A stretch of 64,000 nucleotides of DNA from Amycolatopsis orientalis DSM 43388 (GTDB lineage Bacteria; Actinomycetota; Actinomycetes; Mycobacteriales; Pseudonocardiaceae). The notes below the pieces were generated by a model. The model ran no database searches, was not told the DNA's origin, and worked only from the letters and a program-made list of their open reading frames with translations. The stretch's first letter is position 1, and each line of letters begins with the position of its first letter. Position numbers and translations under genes: made by a program. Where the stretch lies: assembly GCF_000411975.1 (NCBI RefSeq), contig NZ_ASXG01000045.1, positions 62,001 through 126,000 on the forward strand. Reading direction: 5' to 3'. This document shows positions 35,610 to 44,780 of this stretch, piece after piece.

Positions 35610-37178
35610 GTGACCGCGCTGCTGACCCGTGCCGACGACGAGAGCGTGCGGCCGGACCCGGTCGACGCGCGCCGTCCCCCGACCGACCGCGAAGCCACCC
35701 TGCTCGGCCGGGCCATGCCCGCCGACCGGCTGCGCGGCTGGATCGTCACGATCGTGCTGACCGTGATCGGCGGCGTCGTCCGGCTGCAGAATCTGGGCTT
35801 TCCCACTGACCACGGCAGTCCCGTCTTCGACGAGAAGCACTACGTGCCGCAGGCCGCGCAGATGCTGCGCAACGGCGGGTATGAGGACAACGCCGGGTAC
35901 GAGCTGATCGTGCACCCGCCGCTGGCGAAGGACTTCATCGCGGTCGGCGAGTGGCTCTTCGGCTACAACGGCTGGGGCTGGCGGTTCATGTCGGCGATCG
36001 CCGGAACGCTGATCGTGTTGCTCACCGTGCGCGTCGCGCGCCGGCTGACCCGCTCGACGCTGCTCGGCGGCATCGCGGGCGTGCTGGTGATCTGCGACGG
36101 AGTCCTGCACCTGCAGTCGCGGATGGGGATGCTGGACATCTTCATCGCGTTGTTCGTGGTCGCCGCGTTCGCCTGCGTGCTCTGCGACCGCGACCAGGTG
36201 CGGCAGCGGCTGGCCGTCGCGGTGCGCGAGGGCTGGGTCAACGAATCGCAGTGGGGGCCGAAACTCGGCTTCCGCTGGTGGCGGTTCGCGGCCGGGCTGA
36301 TGATCGGCCTGACCTTCGGCGTCAAATGGTCCGCGCTGTATTACATCGCGGCGTTCGGCCTGCTCACCGTGTTCTTCGACGTGGCGGCCCGGCGCGCGGC
36401 GGGCGTGCGCCGGCCGTGGGTCGGCACGATCCGCCGCGACGTCGCGCCCGCGTTGTGGGCGATCCTCGTCGTGCCGGTGCTGATGTACCTGGCGGCGTAC
36501 TGGGCGTGGTTCGCCAGCGAAACCGCGACCGACCGGCACTACACCGAGATCAAGAACCTCGACCCGGGCATGTTCGGCTGGGTCCCGCCCGCGCTGCGTT
36601 CGCTCGGCAGCTACACCGCCAACGTGCTGCACTTCCACGAAACCCTGGTGACGCCCAAGGACAATCCGCATCCGTGGGAGTCGAAGCCGTGGACGTGGCC
36701 GATGGGCCTGCGGCCGATGCTCTACTACTACGACGGCACCGTCACCGGCTGCGGCGAATCGCGCTGCCTCGGCGCGACGATGCTGATCGGCACGCCGGCG
36801 ATGTGGTGGCTGGCCGCCCCGGTGCTCGGCTGGGGCCTGTGGCGCTGGTTCTTCCGCGCGGACTGGCGCTACGCCGCCGTGCTGACCGGCTACTTCGCCG
36901 GCTACCTGCCCTGGTTCACCAACATCGACCGGCAGATGTACTTCTTCTACGCCACGCCGATGGCCCCGTTCCTGGTGCTCGGCCTGGTGCTCGCGCTCGG
37001 GCAGATCCTCGGCAGCGCCAAACGCGGCTTCGAACGCCGGGGCACCGGTCTGCTCGTCGTCTCGCTTTACGTCGGGCTGGTGGTGGCGAACTTCGCCTGG
37101 CTGTGGCCGATCCTCAACGGCGTCCCGATCACGAACGACCATTGGCAGGCGGAAATGTGGCTGCCTTCGTGGCGCTGA
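35610..37178 (+). CDS. pmt: Dolichyl-phosphate-mannose-protein mannosyltransferase (PMT, GT39)
   Basis: 522 residues from GTG 35610. O-mannosylates exported proteins using polyprenyl-phosphate-mannose. About ten membrane segments. The first extracytoplasmic loop carries the catalytic DE pair in VFDEKHYVPQA (about residue 72). NPHPWESKPWTWP and IDRQMYFFYATPM are conserved in the bacterial PMT group. The last 50 bases overlap the 3' end of the convergent AraC gene. Homologous to Rv1002c. Confidence 0.93.
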   Translation: MTALLTRADDESVRPDPVDARRPPTDREATLLGRAMPADRLRGWIVTIVLTVIGGVVRLQNLGFPTDHGSPVFDEKHYVPQAAQMLRNGGYEDNAGYELIVHPPLAKDFIAVGEWLFGYNGWGWRFMSAIAGTLIVLLTVRVARRLTRSTLLGGIAGVLVICDGVLHLQSRMGMLDIFIALFVVAAFACVLCDRDQVRQRLAVAVREGWVNESQWGPKLGFRWWRFAAGLMIGLTFGVKWSALYYIAAFGLLTVFFDVAARRAAGVRRPWVGTIRRDVAPALWAILVVPVLMYLAAYWAWFASETATDRHYTEIKNLDPGMFGWVPPALRSLGSYTANVLHFHETLVTPKDNPHPWESKPWTWPMGLRPMLYYYDGTVTGCGESRCLGATMLIGTPAMWWLAAPVLGWGLWRWFFRADWRYAAVLTGYFAGYLPWFTNIDRQMYFFYATPMAPFLVLGLVLALGQILGSAKRGFERRGTGLLVVSLYVGLVVANFAWLWPILNGVPITNDHWQAEMWLPSWR

Positions 37179-37908
37179 AGTAAGCCCCCGGCGGCATCCC
37201 GACCGCCCGGCGGAAGGCGGCGACGAACGCGCTGGCCGTCGCGTACCCGACCCGGTGCGCGACGGTCGTCATCGGCATTCCTTGGGCCAGCAAGGGCAAC
37301 GCCGCACGCAGTCGCGCTTGCGTGCGCCAGGTGCCGAACGTCATCCGGCAGTCGCGGACGAACGCGCGGGCCAGCGTCCGCTCGCTCGCGCCGACTTCCC
37401 GGCCCAGCTCGGCCAGGCTGCGCGAGTCGGCGGGATCGGCGAGCACCGCGTCGGCGACGTCCTTCGCTCGCGGGTCGGCGGGTGCGGGCACCACGATCGG
37501 TGCCACGTCCATCGGCTCCAGGAGATCGAACGCGACCGCTTCGGCGCGGCGTCGGGCGTCGTCGCTGATGCCGTCCTCGGACAAGTGCTCCAGCAGTTCG
37601 CGCAGCAGCGGGCGGACGACGACGATGCGCGGGGACGGCCAGTCGACCGGGCACTGCTCGGGATCGGCGTAGATGCCGCGCAGTTCGACGTTCCCGGCCG
37701 CGCCGGTGCGATGCCGGACGCCGGCCGGGATCCAAAGCGCCCGCGTGGACGGCAGCACCCATTGCGCGTCGCCGACCATCACCGCGGCGACTCCGCGCGC
37801 GGCCCAGACGAGCTGGTGCGCCGGATGTTCGTGCCAGGGAAACCAGGCACCGGCCGCGATCGGGAGGGCGCCGAGCAGCATCGCGCCGGTTTGACCGTAC
37901 TGCGACAT
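37129..37908 (-). CDS. AraC-family regulator with cupin sensor
   Basis: 259 residues from ATG 37906-37908. N-terminal cupin (WFPWHEHPAHQLVWAARG...WVLPSTRALWIPAGVRH), C-terminal pair of HTH motifs (SLAELGREVGASERTLARAF, then PMTTVAHRVGYATASAFVAA). Resembles the NimR/YeaM group, which controls divergently placed exporters. Here the divergent gene is a methyltransferase. Overlaps the pmt end by 50 bases; only the last 16 or so residues are affected. Confidence 0.88.
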   Translation of the reverse strand: MSQYGQTGAMLLGALPIAAGAWFPWHEHPAHQLVWAARGVAAVMVGDAQWVLPSTRALWIPAGVRHRTGAAGNVELRGIYADPEQCPVDWPSPRIVVVRPLLRELLEHLSEDGISDDARRRAEAVAFDLLEPMDVAPIVVPAPADPRAKDVADAVLADPADSRSLAELGREVGASERTLARAFVRDCRMTFGTWRTQARLRAALPLLAQGMPMTTVAHRVGYATASAFVAAFRRAVGMPPGAYFSATKAATFPPANGRS

Positions 37909-37963
37909 GAGGTGACAGCCTATCGTCTTCCGGCCAACGCGGCTCGTCCCTAGCGTCGGAGCC

Positions 37964-38530
37964 ATGCCGATGAACCTGATGCACCGGAAGCTCTGCAGCT
38001 CGGAAAAGTGGGCCGCCGCGGTGGCCGAGGTGCTGCCGGACTGGCTCGCCCGCTTCGACCTGGGCGACGATGTGCTCGAAATCGGGCCGGGGTTCGGCGC
38101 GACCACGCGGGTGCTCCTCGACGCTCTCCCCCGGGTGACCGCTCTGGAAATCGACCCGGCGTCGACCCGGCTGCTGCGGGAGAAATACGGGGACCGGGCG
38201 GAGATCGTCGAAGGCAGCGGCGCGGAAATGCCGTTCGAGGACGGCCGGTTTTCCGGGGTCGTGTGCTTCACGATGCTGCACCACGTGCCGACCGACGCAC
38301 TGCAGGACCGGATCTTCGCCGAGGCGTTCCGGGTGCTGCGGCCCGGCGGCACCTACTGCGGCGTGGACAGCCAGCTCAGCTTCGGCTTCCGGCTGTTGCA
38401 CCTCGGGGACACGATGAACGTCCTCGACGCGAACGCCCTGCCCGGCCGGTTGGCGACGGCCGGGTTCGAGCAGGTACGGGTGGGGATCGAGCGGAAGCGG
38501 CTGGAGTTTTCCGCGGTCAAGCCGTCGTGA
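37964..38530 (+). CDS. Class I SAM-dependent methyltransferase
   Basis: 188 residues. SAM motif I VLEIGPGFGATT (about residue 38), acidic LEIDPAS and motif FTMLHHVPT are typical of UbiE-like small-molecule methyltransferases. Substrate unknown. Divergent from the AraC gene (55 bp gap) and probably controlled by it. Its TGA stop lies in the left arm of a terminator palindrome. Confidence 0.88.
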   Translation: MPMNLMHRKLCSSEKWAAAVAEVLPDWLARFDLGDDVLEIGPGFGATTRVLLDALPRVTALEIDPASTRLLREKYGDRAEIVEGSGAEMPFEDGRFSGVVCFTMLHHVPTDALQDRIFAEAFRVLRPGGTYCGVDSQLSFGFRLLHLGDTMNVLDANALPGRLATAGFEQVRVGIERKRLEFSAVKPS

Positions 38531-38567
38531 GTGGCGATGCCGGTTAGAACCGGCATCGCCACTCACG
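38526..38567. terminator. Covarying palindrome, copy 3
   Basis: Perfect 20-bp arms CGTGAGTG-GCGAT-GCCGGTT with loop AG. Contains the methyltransferase stop (38528-38530) and faces the kinase stop nine bases further on. Confidence 0.88.
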
Positions 38568-38575
38568 AGCGAGAC

Positions 38576-40291
38576 TCAGCGGGGTGACCGGCGCGGCACG
38601 ATCTGCGTGACGGGCCCGTCCAGCGACTTGCCCTGCCGGCTCAGCCAGCCGTCGACCTCGCGGCGCACCGAGTTGAGCGTCGGACGCCGACGCGGCTCCG
38701 GGTCCAGCGACGCGGCCAGGATCCGTGCGTGCACCGAACGCTGCGGCAGCTGCGTGACCGGATCGGCCCGGGCCGCGGCCATCAGCGCGGCCATCGGCGT
38801 CTCGCGAGTGCCGCGCGGCGGCTGGCCGGAGAGCGCGTAGCTGATCGTGGCGGCGAGCTGCCAGGCGTCCGACGCCGGGCTCGCCGGGGAGCCCATCGCC
38901 TGCTCCGGCGCGACGAAGTCGGGCGTGCCGATCATCATCCCGGTGGCGGTCATCTTGGAATCGCCCTGGCTGCGGGCGATGCCGAAGTCGATCAGGTGCG
39001 CGATGCCCGCCGGGTCGAGGATGACATTGGACGGCTTCACGTCGCGGTGCAGCACGCCCCGCTCGTGCGCGGCGACCAGCGCGCCGGCCATCGTCGACCA
39101 CAGCCGGCCGGCGGCGACGTCGTCGATCGGGCCCTGCGTGTCGACCACCTCGGCGAGCGGGCGGCCCTGCAGGTACTCCATGACGAGCGCCAGCCCGTCC
39201 GGTTCCTCGACCAGGTCGTACACGCGGACGCAGTTGGGGTGGTTCACCACGGCCAGCGCCCGCGCCTCGCGCTGCATGCGCTCCTCGGTGTCGCGGTCGG
39301 GCGCGTGCGCGATCTTGAGCGCGACAGTGCGGTTGAGCTGCGTGTCGACGGCTTCCCAGACCGTGCCGAAGCCGCCGTGCCCGAGCTGGCGGACGCGCCG
39401 GTACCGGCTGCCGCCCGCGTTGCGCGAACCGGGCGGCGGCGGGATCGCGCCGGGCGCGGCGGCCAGCATCCCGGCGGGCGGCGGCTCCGGAGCGGAGGCC
39501 AGCGCGGTGGCCGGGTACTGCTTGTTCTGCGGCGGCGGAGGCGGAGGCAGCGGCTCCCGGCGAGACGGCGGCGGCACCGCGGGCGGTTCGTCGCGGCGCG
39601 GCTCCGGCCGGTTGATCACCGACCAGGGCGGCGGCCCGACCAGCGCGACCGGGATCAGCCCCAGGACGCTGAACGGCAGGAACCCGAGCCAGAAGTGCAC
39701 GGCGGTGTTGGCCGACATGCCCGCGGTCGCGACCGCCATGACCACGAACGGAATCCAGAAGAACCGCGACGGCCACTTCGGCCCGCGCCGGAAGGCGGTG
39801 CGTGCCTGCAGCATCACGAACAGCAGCGAACCGACCGGCAGCACGGTGAAGGCGAGCAGGTACAGCACGTAGGCGAGCTTGAGGCCGCGCGGGTAGAAGA
39901 GCGTCTCGAAGACGTTCGACCCGCCGCCGAGGTAGGTCTTCTGCGTGCCGACGAACGAGCAGTAGTTCGTGCTCAGCGAGGCCGCTCCGGACAGCCCGCT
40001 CGCGTGGCCCGCGTTGGCCGCGCGAAAGGTCTCCGAGATGCCCGAAGCCATCAGCCACGGCAGCACCAGCACGCTGACCACGCCGATGAGCCCGAACACG
40101 GTGAGCGTCGTCGCGTCGTACCGGTTGCCGGTCCCCTTGCGGACGATCGCCACGATCAGCGCCCCGGCCGCCGGGAAGAGCGCGACGAGCGCACCCGCTG
40201 TGGTCGTCGCCCACACCCAGTCGCCGGGGCAGAACCCCGGGCCGAACAAGGTGTGCGCGAACGAGAGCAGCGCGCTCGCGATTCCGCTCAC
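38576..40291 (-). CDS. Membrane Ser/Thr protein kinase with N-terminal membrane domain
   Basis: 571 residues. The order is reversed compared with PknB-type kinases: about five membrane segments in residues 1-215, a Pro-rich linker (about 220-295), then the kinase domain to the end. Kinase motifs are complete: glycine loop LGHGGFGTVWE, VALKIA lysine, HRDVKPSN catalytic loop, DFGIA and APEQ. No extracellular PASTA or sensor domain. The membrane part may itself sense a signal. Converges with the methyltransferase gene. Confidence 0.9.
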   Translation of the reverse strand: MSGIASALLSFAHTLFGPGFCPGDWVWATTTAGALVALFPAAGALIVAIVRKGTGNRYDATTLTVFGLIGVVSVLVLPWLMASGISETFRAANAGHASGLSGAASLSTNYCSFVGTQKTYLGGGSNVFETLFYPRGLKLAYVLYLLAFTVLPVGSLLFVMLQARTAFRRGPKWPSRFFWIPFVVMAVATAGMSANTAVHFWLGFLPFSVLGLIPVALVGPPPWSVINRPEPRRDEPPAVPPPSRREPLPPPPPPQNKQYPATALASAPEPPPAGMLAAAPGAIPPPPGSRNAGGSRYRRVRQLGHGGFGTVWEAVDTQLNRTVALKIAHAPDRDTEERMQREARALAVVNHPNCVRVYDLVEEPDGLALVMEYLQGRPLAEVVDTQGPIDDVAAGRLWSTMAGALVAAHERGVLHRDVKPSNVILDPAGIAHLIDFGIARSQGDSKMTATGMMIGTPDFVAPEQAMGSPASPASDAWQLAATISYALSGQPPRGTRETPMAALMAAARADPVTQLPQRSVHARILAASLDPEPRRRPTLNSVRREVDGWLSRQGKSLDGPVTQIVPRRSPR

Positions 40292-40508
40292 CGGCTGGTT
40301 CCCCTCACTGTCAGTGTTGCCTGCGTGCCGCTGCGCGGCCGATCCCCACGGTCCAGCTTAGGACGCACACGGCCTCCGCGGGGTTGCCGGGTCGCGGCGG
40401 GAACGTGATCCACTGCATCGATCTTGCCGGACCGGGCTGACCTGCGTTCCGCCGAAGGAAAGGCCATCATGAGGGCACATCCGGCCGTCTGACGTCAAAG
40501 GAGACCTC

Positions 40509-42384
40509 GTGGGCGCGTACACCGAGACGTATCGGCGCAGTCTGGACGATCCGGAGCACTTCTGGCTCGAAGCGGCCCGGGCGATCGACTGGACGAAGCG
40601 GCCCACTCGCGCGCTCGATTCGTCCGGTGCGCCGTTCTACCGCTGGTACCCCGACGGGGAGCTGAACACCTCCTACAACGCGCTCGACCGGCACGCCGAC
40701 GGCGGTCGCGGTGCGCAGGACGCGCTGATCTGGGATTCGCCGGTCACCGGTCGCAAACGCCGCTACACCTACTCCGAGCTGCGGGACGAGGTCGCGACTT
40801 TCGCCGGTGCGCTCACGTCGCTCGGCGTGACCCGGGGCGATCGCGTGATCCTTTACCTGCCGATGATTCCGCAGGCGGTCATCGCGATGCTCGCCTGCGC
40901 GCGGATCGGTGCGGTGCATTCGGTCGTGTTCGGCGGGTTCGCGCCGAAGGAACTCGCCGCGCGGATCGAGGACGCCAAGCCGAAGCTGATCCTCGCCGCG
41001 TCGTGCGGGATCGAGCCGACGCGGATCGTCGAGTACAAGCCGATCATCGACGCGGCGCTCGAGACCACTGAGCATCAGCCGGAGCACGTCGTGGTGTTCC
41101 AGCGCGAGCAGGCGCGCGCGGAGCTGTCCGGCAGCGACCTCGATTGGACCGAACTCGTCGCCGACGCCGACCCGGTGGATCCGGTTCCGGTGAAGGCCAC
41201 CGACCCGCTGTACATCCTTTACACGTCCGGCACCACCGGGCGGCCGAAGGGCGTGGTCCGCGACGCGGGCGGGCACGCGGTCGCGCTGGCGTGGTCGATG
41301 GGCGCGCTGTACGACGTCCATGCCGGGGATGTGTGGTGGACGGCTTCCGACGTCGGCTGGGTCGTCGGGCATTCGTACATCGTGTACGCGCCGCTGCTGG
41401 TCGGAGCCACGACGGTGCTGTACGAAGGAAAGCCCGTCGGAACCCCGGACGCCGGCGCGTTCTGGCGGGTCATCTCCGAACACGGTGTGCAGGCGCTGTT
41501 CACCGCGCCGACGGCGTTGCGCGCGGTGAAGAAGGTGGACCCGGACGCGGACGAACTCAAGAAGTACGACCTGTCCCGGTTCCGCACCCTGTTCATGGCG
41601 GGCGAGCGACTCGACCCGGAGACCTACCACTGGGCGCACGACATCCTCGGCACGCCGGTCATCGACCACTGGTGGCAGACCGAAACCGGCTGGCCGATCG
41701 CGGCCAACCCGCGCGGGCTCGAACCGATGCCGGTCAAACCGGGGTCGGCGACGAAACCGGTGCCCGGCTGGGACGTGCGCATCCTCGACCAGGCCGGCGA
41801 GGAACTGCCCGCCGGACGCGAGGGCGCGATCACGCTGAAACTGCCGCTGCCGCCGGGTTCGCTGCCGACCCTGTGGGGGCGACGACGAGCGTTACCGCGA
41901 GGCGTACCTGTCGCGCTACCCCGGCTACTACCTGACCGGCGACTCGGGCTACCTCGACGAGGACGGCTACCTGTTCGTCATGGGCCGCACCGACGACGTG
42001 ATCAACGTGGCCGGGCATCGGCTGTCGACCGGGTCGATGGAGGCGGTGCTGGCGTCGCATCCGGCGGTCGCGGAGTGCGCGGTGATCGGGGTCGCGGACC
42101 AGCTGAAGGGGCAGGTGCCGCGCGGGTTCGTGGTGCTGAAGTCCGGGGTGGACGTGTCCGAGGACGAGCTGCGGGACGAGTTGGTGGCGCTGGTTCGCCG
42201 GGACATCGGGCCGGTGGCGGCGTTCCGGGACGTGTCCGTGGTCGCCGCGCTGCCGAAGACGCGCTCCGGGAAGATCCTGCGCAAGACGATGCGCGGAATC
42301 GCCGACGGGCGCGACGAGGCGGTTCCGTCGACGATCGAGGATCCGGCGGTGCTCGACGCGCTGCGGGCGGTCCTGCGGCCCTGA
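40509..42384 (+). pseudogene. prpE: Propionyl-CoA synthetase PrpE, broken by one extra G
   Basis: Codons from GTG 40509 read a normal acyl-CoA synthetase of the PrpE/Acs type: DSPVTGRKRRYTYSELRDE, P-loop YTSGTTGRPKGVV, WWTASDVGWVVGHSY and WWQTETGWPI. After PPGSLPTLWG the frame turns to nonsense, while the +1 frame continues exactly with DDERYREAYLSRYPGYYLTGD, then GRTDDVINVAGHR and the catalytic-Lys region KTRSGKILRKTMRG, to the stop at 42384. Removing one G from the run of five at 41875-41879 restores a full-length protein of about 625 residues. Either a real frameshift mutation or a homopolymer sequencing error. Both halves are otherwise well conserved. Confidence 0.88.
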
Positions 42385-42483
42385 GCAACGAACGCAGAAG
42401 TCCGCGGGATTCGGTGTCGCGGCATCCCGGCGAACGGGACATCCGGGTCCGCCGCCCCTTTCGGGCGTTGTCAGCGCCCCGGT

Positions 42484-42499
42484 AGTGGTCTATACCTCT
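42484..42499. promoter_or_regulatory. DasR-type operator (dre)
   Basis: AGTGGTCTATACCTCT matches the DasR consensus AGTGGTCTAGACCACT at 14 of 16 positions (consensus from Streptomyces work). It lies 40 bp upstream of the hexosaminidase start, where a GlcN-6-P-responsive GntR repressor would control it. Confidence 0.75.
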
Positions 42500-42538
42500 T
42501 GGAGTCCGCCTTCTCCGCGACGCGACCGGAGGTATGCC

Positions 42539-44113
42539 GTGAGGAAGACCCTGTCCAGGGCCGTGCTTGGGGTGGCCGTGCTCGGGCTCGCCGCGGTGGG
42601 AGTGCCCGGGCCGGCCGCGGCGAGTCCCGCACCCAGCGAACGGCAGGTCACCGATCTCGTCCCGGTGCCGGTGCGGGCCGTGGCGAAGGCGGACGCCACC
42701 TTCCGGCTCACTCCGCTGACCGTGATCCGTGCCGGGCACGGCACCGGCGACGTCGCGGCGTACCTGCGCGGCCTCTTGCGACCCGCGACCGGATTCCCGC
42801 TGCCGGTCGTCCCGGCGAGTCCGGGCCTGTCGGCGATCTCGCTCGACCTCGGCCACGCCGACCCGCGCGTCGGCGACGAGGGATACCAGCTCGACGTCAC
42901 GAAGACCGGCGTCCGGCTGCGCGCCAATACTTCCGCCGGGCTGTTCACCGGTGTCCAGTCGCTGCGGCAGCTGCTGCCCTCGGCGATCGAGGCGAAGACC
43001 GTGCAGCACCGCACGTGGACGATCGCCGGCGGCAGCGTCCTCGACTACCCGCGGTTCGCCCACCGCGGCGCGATGCTCGACGTCGCGCGGCATTTCTTCC
43101 CGCCCGCGCAGGTGAAGAAGTACATCGACCAGATCGTCCAGTACAAGATCAACACGCTGCACCTGCACCTCAGCGACGACCAGGGCTGGCGCATCGAAAT
43201 CAAGAGCTGGCCGCGATTGGCGACCGAAGGCGGCAAGACCGCGGCCTACGGCGATCCGGGCGGCTACTACACGCAGGAGCAGTACCGCGACATCGTCGCC
43301 TACGCCGCGAGCCGCCACGTGACGGTCGTGCCGGAGATCGACATGCCCGGGCACACGAACGCGGCGCAATCGGTGTACGCGGAGCTGAACTGCGACGGCA
43401 GGGCAGTCCCGCCGCGCACGGACATCGAGGTCGGCTACAGCTCGCTGTGCATCAATTCGCCCACCACGTACCGATTCGTGGAAGACGTGATCCGCGAACT
43501 CGCCGCGATCACGCCCGGCAAGTACCTCGCGATCGGCGGCGACGAAGCACATTCGACGTCCGCTGCGGACTACAAGACCTTCTACGAGAAGGTCACCCCG
43601 ATGGTCGCCAAGTACGGCAAACTGGTCACCGGCTGGCACGAGATCGCCAAGACGCCGTTGCCGGCTTCCGCGGTGCCGCAGTACTGGGATCAGGGCGGCC
43701 CGAACGCGGACGTGGCCGCCGCCGCGGCGCGCGGGAACAAGTTCATCATGTCGCCCGCCAACCACGCGTACCTCGACATGAAGTACACGGAATCGACGAA
43801 ACTGGGCCAGGACTGGGCCGGTCTGGTCGAGGTCCGCGACGCCTACGAATGGGACCCGGCGACGCTCGTCCCCGGCGTCGGGGAGAAGTCCGTGGCGGGC
43901 GTCGAGGCTCCACTGTGGACGGAGACCATCCGGACCAACGACGACATCGAGTACATGGCGTTCCCGCGCTTGCCCGGCATCGCGGAGATCGGCTGGTCGC
44001 CTGAGCCGGCCCGAACCTGGGACGGCTACCGGGAGCGCATCGCGAAACAAGCACCCCGTTGGGAAGCGCAAGGAATCGACTTCTACCGCTCACCGCAGGT
44101 CGACTGGAAATAG
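42539..44113 (+). CDS. Secreted beta-N-acetylhexosaminidase (GH20)
   Basis: 524 residues from GTG 42539 with GGAGG upstream. Signal peptide of about 28 residues (hydrophobic VLGVAVLGLAAVGV, cut near AAAS). GH20b-like N-terminal domain, then the catalytic barrel: HLSDDQGWRIEIKSWP, VVPEIDMPGH, and the catalytic Asp-Glu in IGGDEAHS (about residue 340). Releases GlcNAc from chitin oligomers or muropeptides outside the cell. A dre site upstream links it to aminosugar control. Confidence 0.93.
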   Translation: MRKTLSRAVLGVAVLGLAAVGVPGPAAASPAPSERQVTDLVPVPVRAVAKADATFRLTPLTVIRAGHGTGDVAAYLRGLLRPATGFPLPVVPASPGLSAISLDLGHADPRVGDEGYQLDVTKTGVRLRANTSAGLFTGVQSLRQLLPSAIEAKTVQHRTWTIAGGSVLDYPRFAHRGAMLDVARHFFPPAQVKKYIDQIVQYKINTLHLHLSDDQGWRIEIKSWPRLATEGGKTAAYGDPGGYYTQEQYRDIVAYAASRHVTVVPEIDMPGHTNAAQSVYAELNCDGRAVPPRTDIEVGYSSLCINSPTTYRFVEDVIRELAAITPGKYLAIGGDEAHSTSAADYKTFYEKVTPMVAKYGKLVTGWHEIAKTPLPASAVPQYWDQGGPNADVAAAAARGNKFIMSPANHAYLDMKYTESTKLGQDWAGLVEVRDAYEWDPATLVPGVGEKSVAGVEAPLWTETIRTNDDIEYMAFPRLPGIAEIGWSPEPARTWDGYRERIAKQAPRWEAQGIDFYRSPQVDWK

Positions 44114-44770
44114 CTACCTCGCGCGGTCCACTTTGGACTGGATCATCGCCAGGTAGGTCTTCGGCAGCTCAGCGCTCGCCAGCACTCGCTCGGCCAGCTC
44201 GCGGACGTCCTGCTGCGCGTAGTTCGCCGACGACGCGAGGAACGCCTCGCCGACTGTCGGCTCCCCCTCGACCCGGTCGACCAGGTCGAGGGGCCCGGCA
44301 GTCGGGACCGTGCCCGGGCGCAGCACCCGCAGGTACCAGCCGCACCGGCCGGTGTCGATCATCGCGGGCACGACGTCCTTGCGGCCGGTGCGCATGGCCA
44401 GCTTGAAGCACGGATTGCGCGGTTGGGAGACCTGCACGAGCGCGTCGCCCCACGACCAGACGTCGCCGATCCGGGTCTCGTCCTCCAGCATGCCCCGCAC
44501 GGAAAGGTTCTCGCCGAAATCGCCGCGCGCGACGTCGAATCCCTCGCTGGTCCAGGCCGGGTAGTGCTCAGCGGGGTAGACGTAGACGGCCTTGTCCGGA
44601 CCTCCGTGCACGGTGAGGTCGGCTTGCCGGTCGCCGGTCAGGTTGAGCTCGGACAGCGCCAGTTCCGGTGCGCCGACCCGGGTTTTGCGGATCGCGCTCA
44701 GCACCGGCGTGTCCCGCCGGAGGCCGAGCACGGCGGGTTCCCCGACGTAGACTTCGTTCAGCGACAGCAT
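44114..44770 (-). CDS. MOSC-domain protein (YiiM-like)
   Basis: 218 residues. MOSC (molybdenum cofactor sulphurase C-terminal-like) beta-barrel: LTVHGGPDKAVYVYPAEHY, GDFGENLSVRGM and the conserved Cys in QPRNPCFKLAMR. YiiM relatives reduce N-hydroxylated compounds with a molybdenum cofactor; that activity is likely but unproven here. The stop directly abuts the GH20 stop. Confidence 0.88.
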   Translation of the reverse strand: MLSLNEVYVGEPAVLGLRRDTPVLSAIRKTRVGAPELALSELNLTGDRQADLTVHGGPDKAVYVYPAEHYPAWTSEGFDVARGDFGENLSVRGMLEDETRIGDVWSWGDALVQVSQPRNPCFKLAMRTGRKDVVPAMIDTGRCGWYLRVLRPGTVPTAGPLDLVDRVEGEPTVGEAFLASSANYAQQDVRELAERVLASAELPKTYLAMIQSKVDRAR

Positions 44771-44780
44771 GGCTTCGAAC

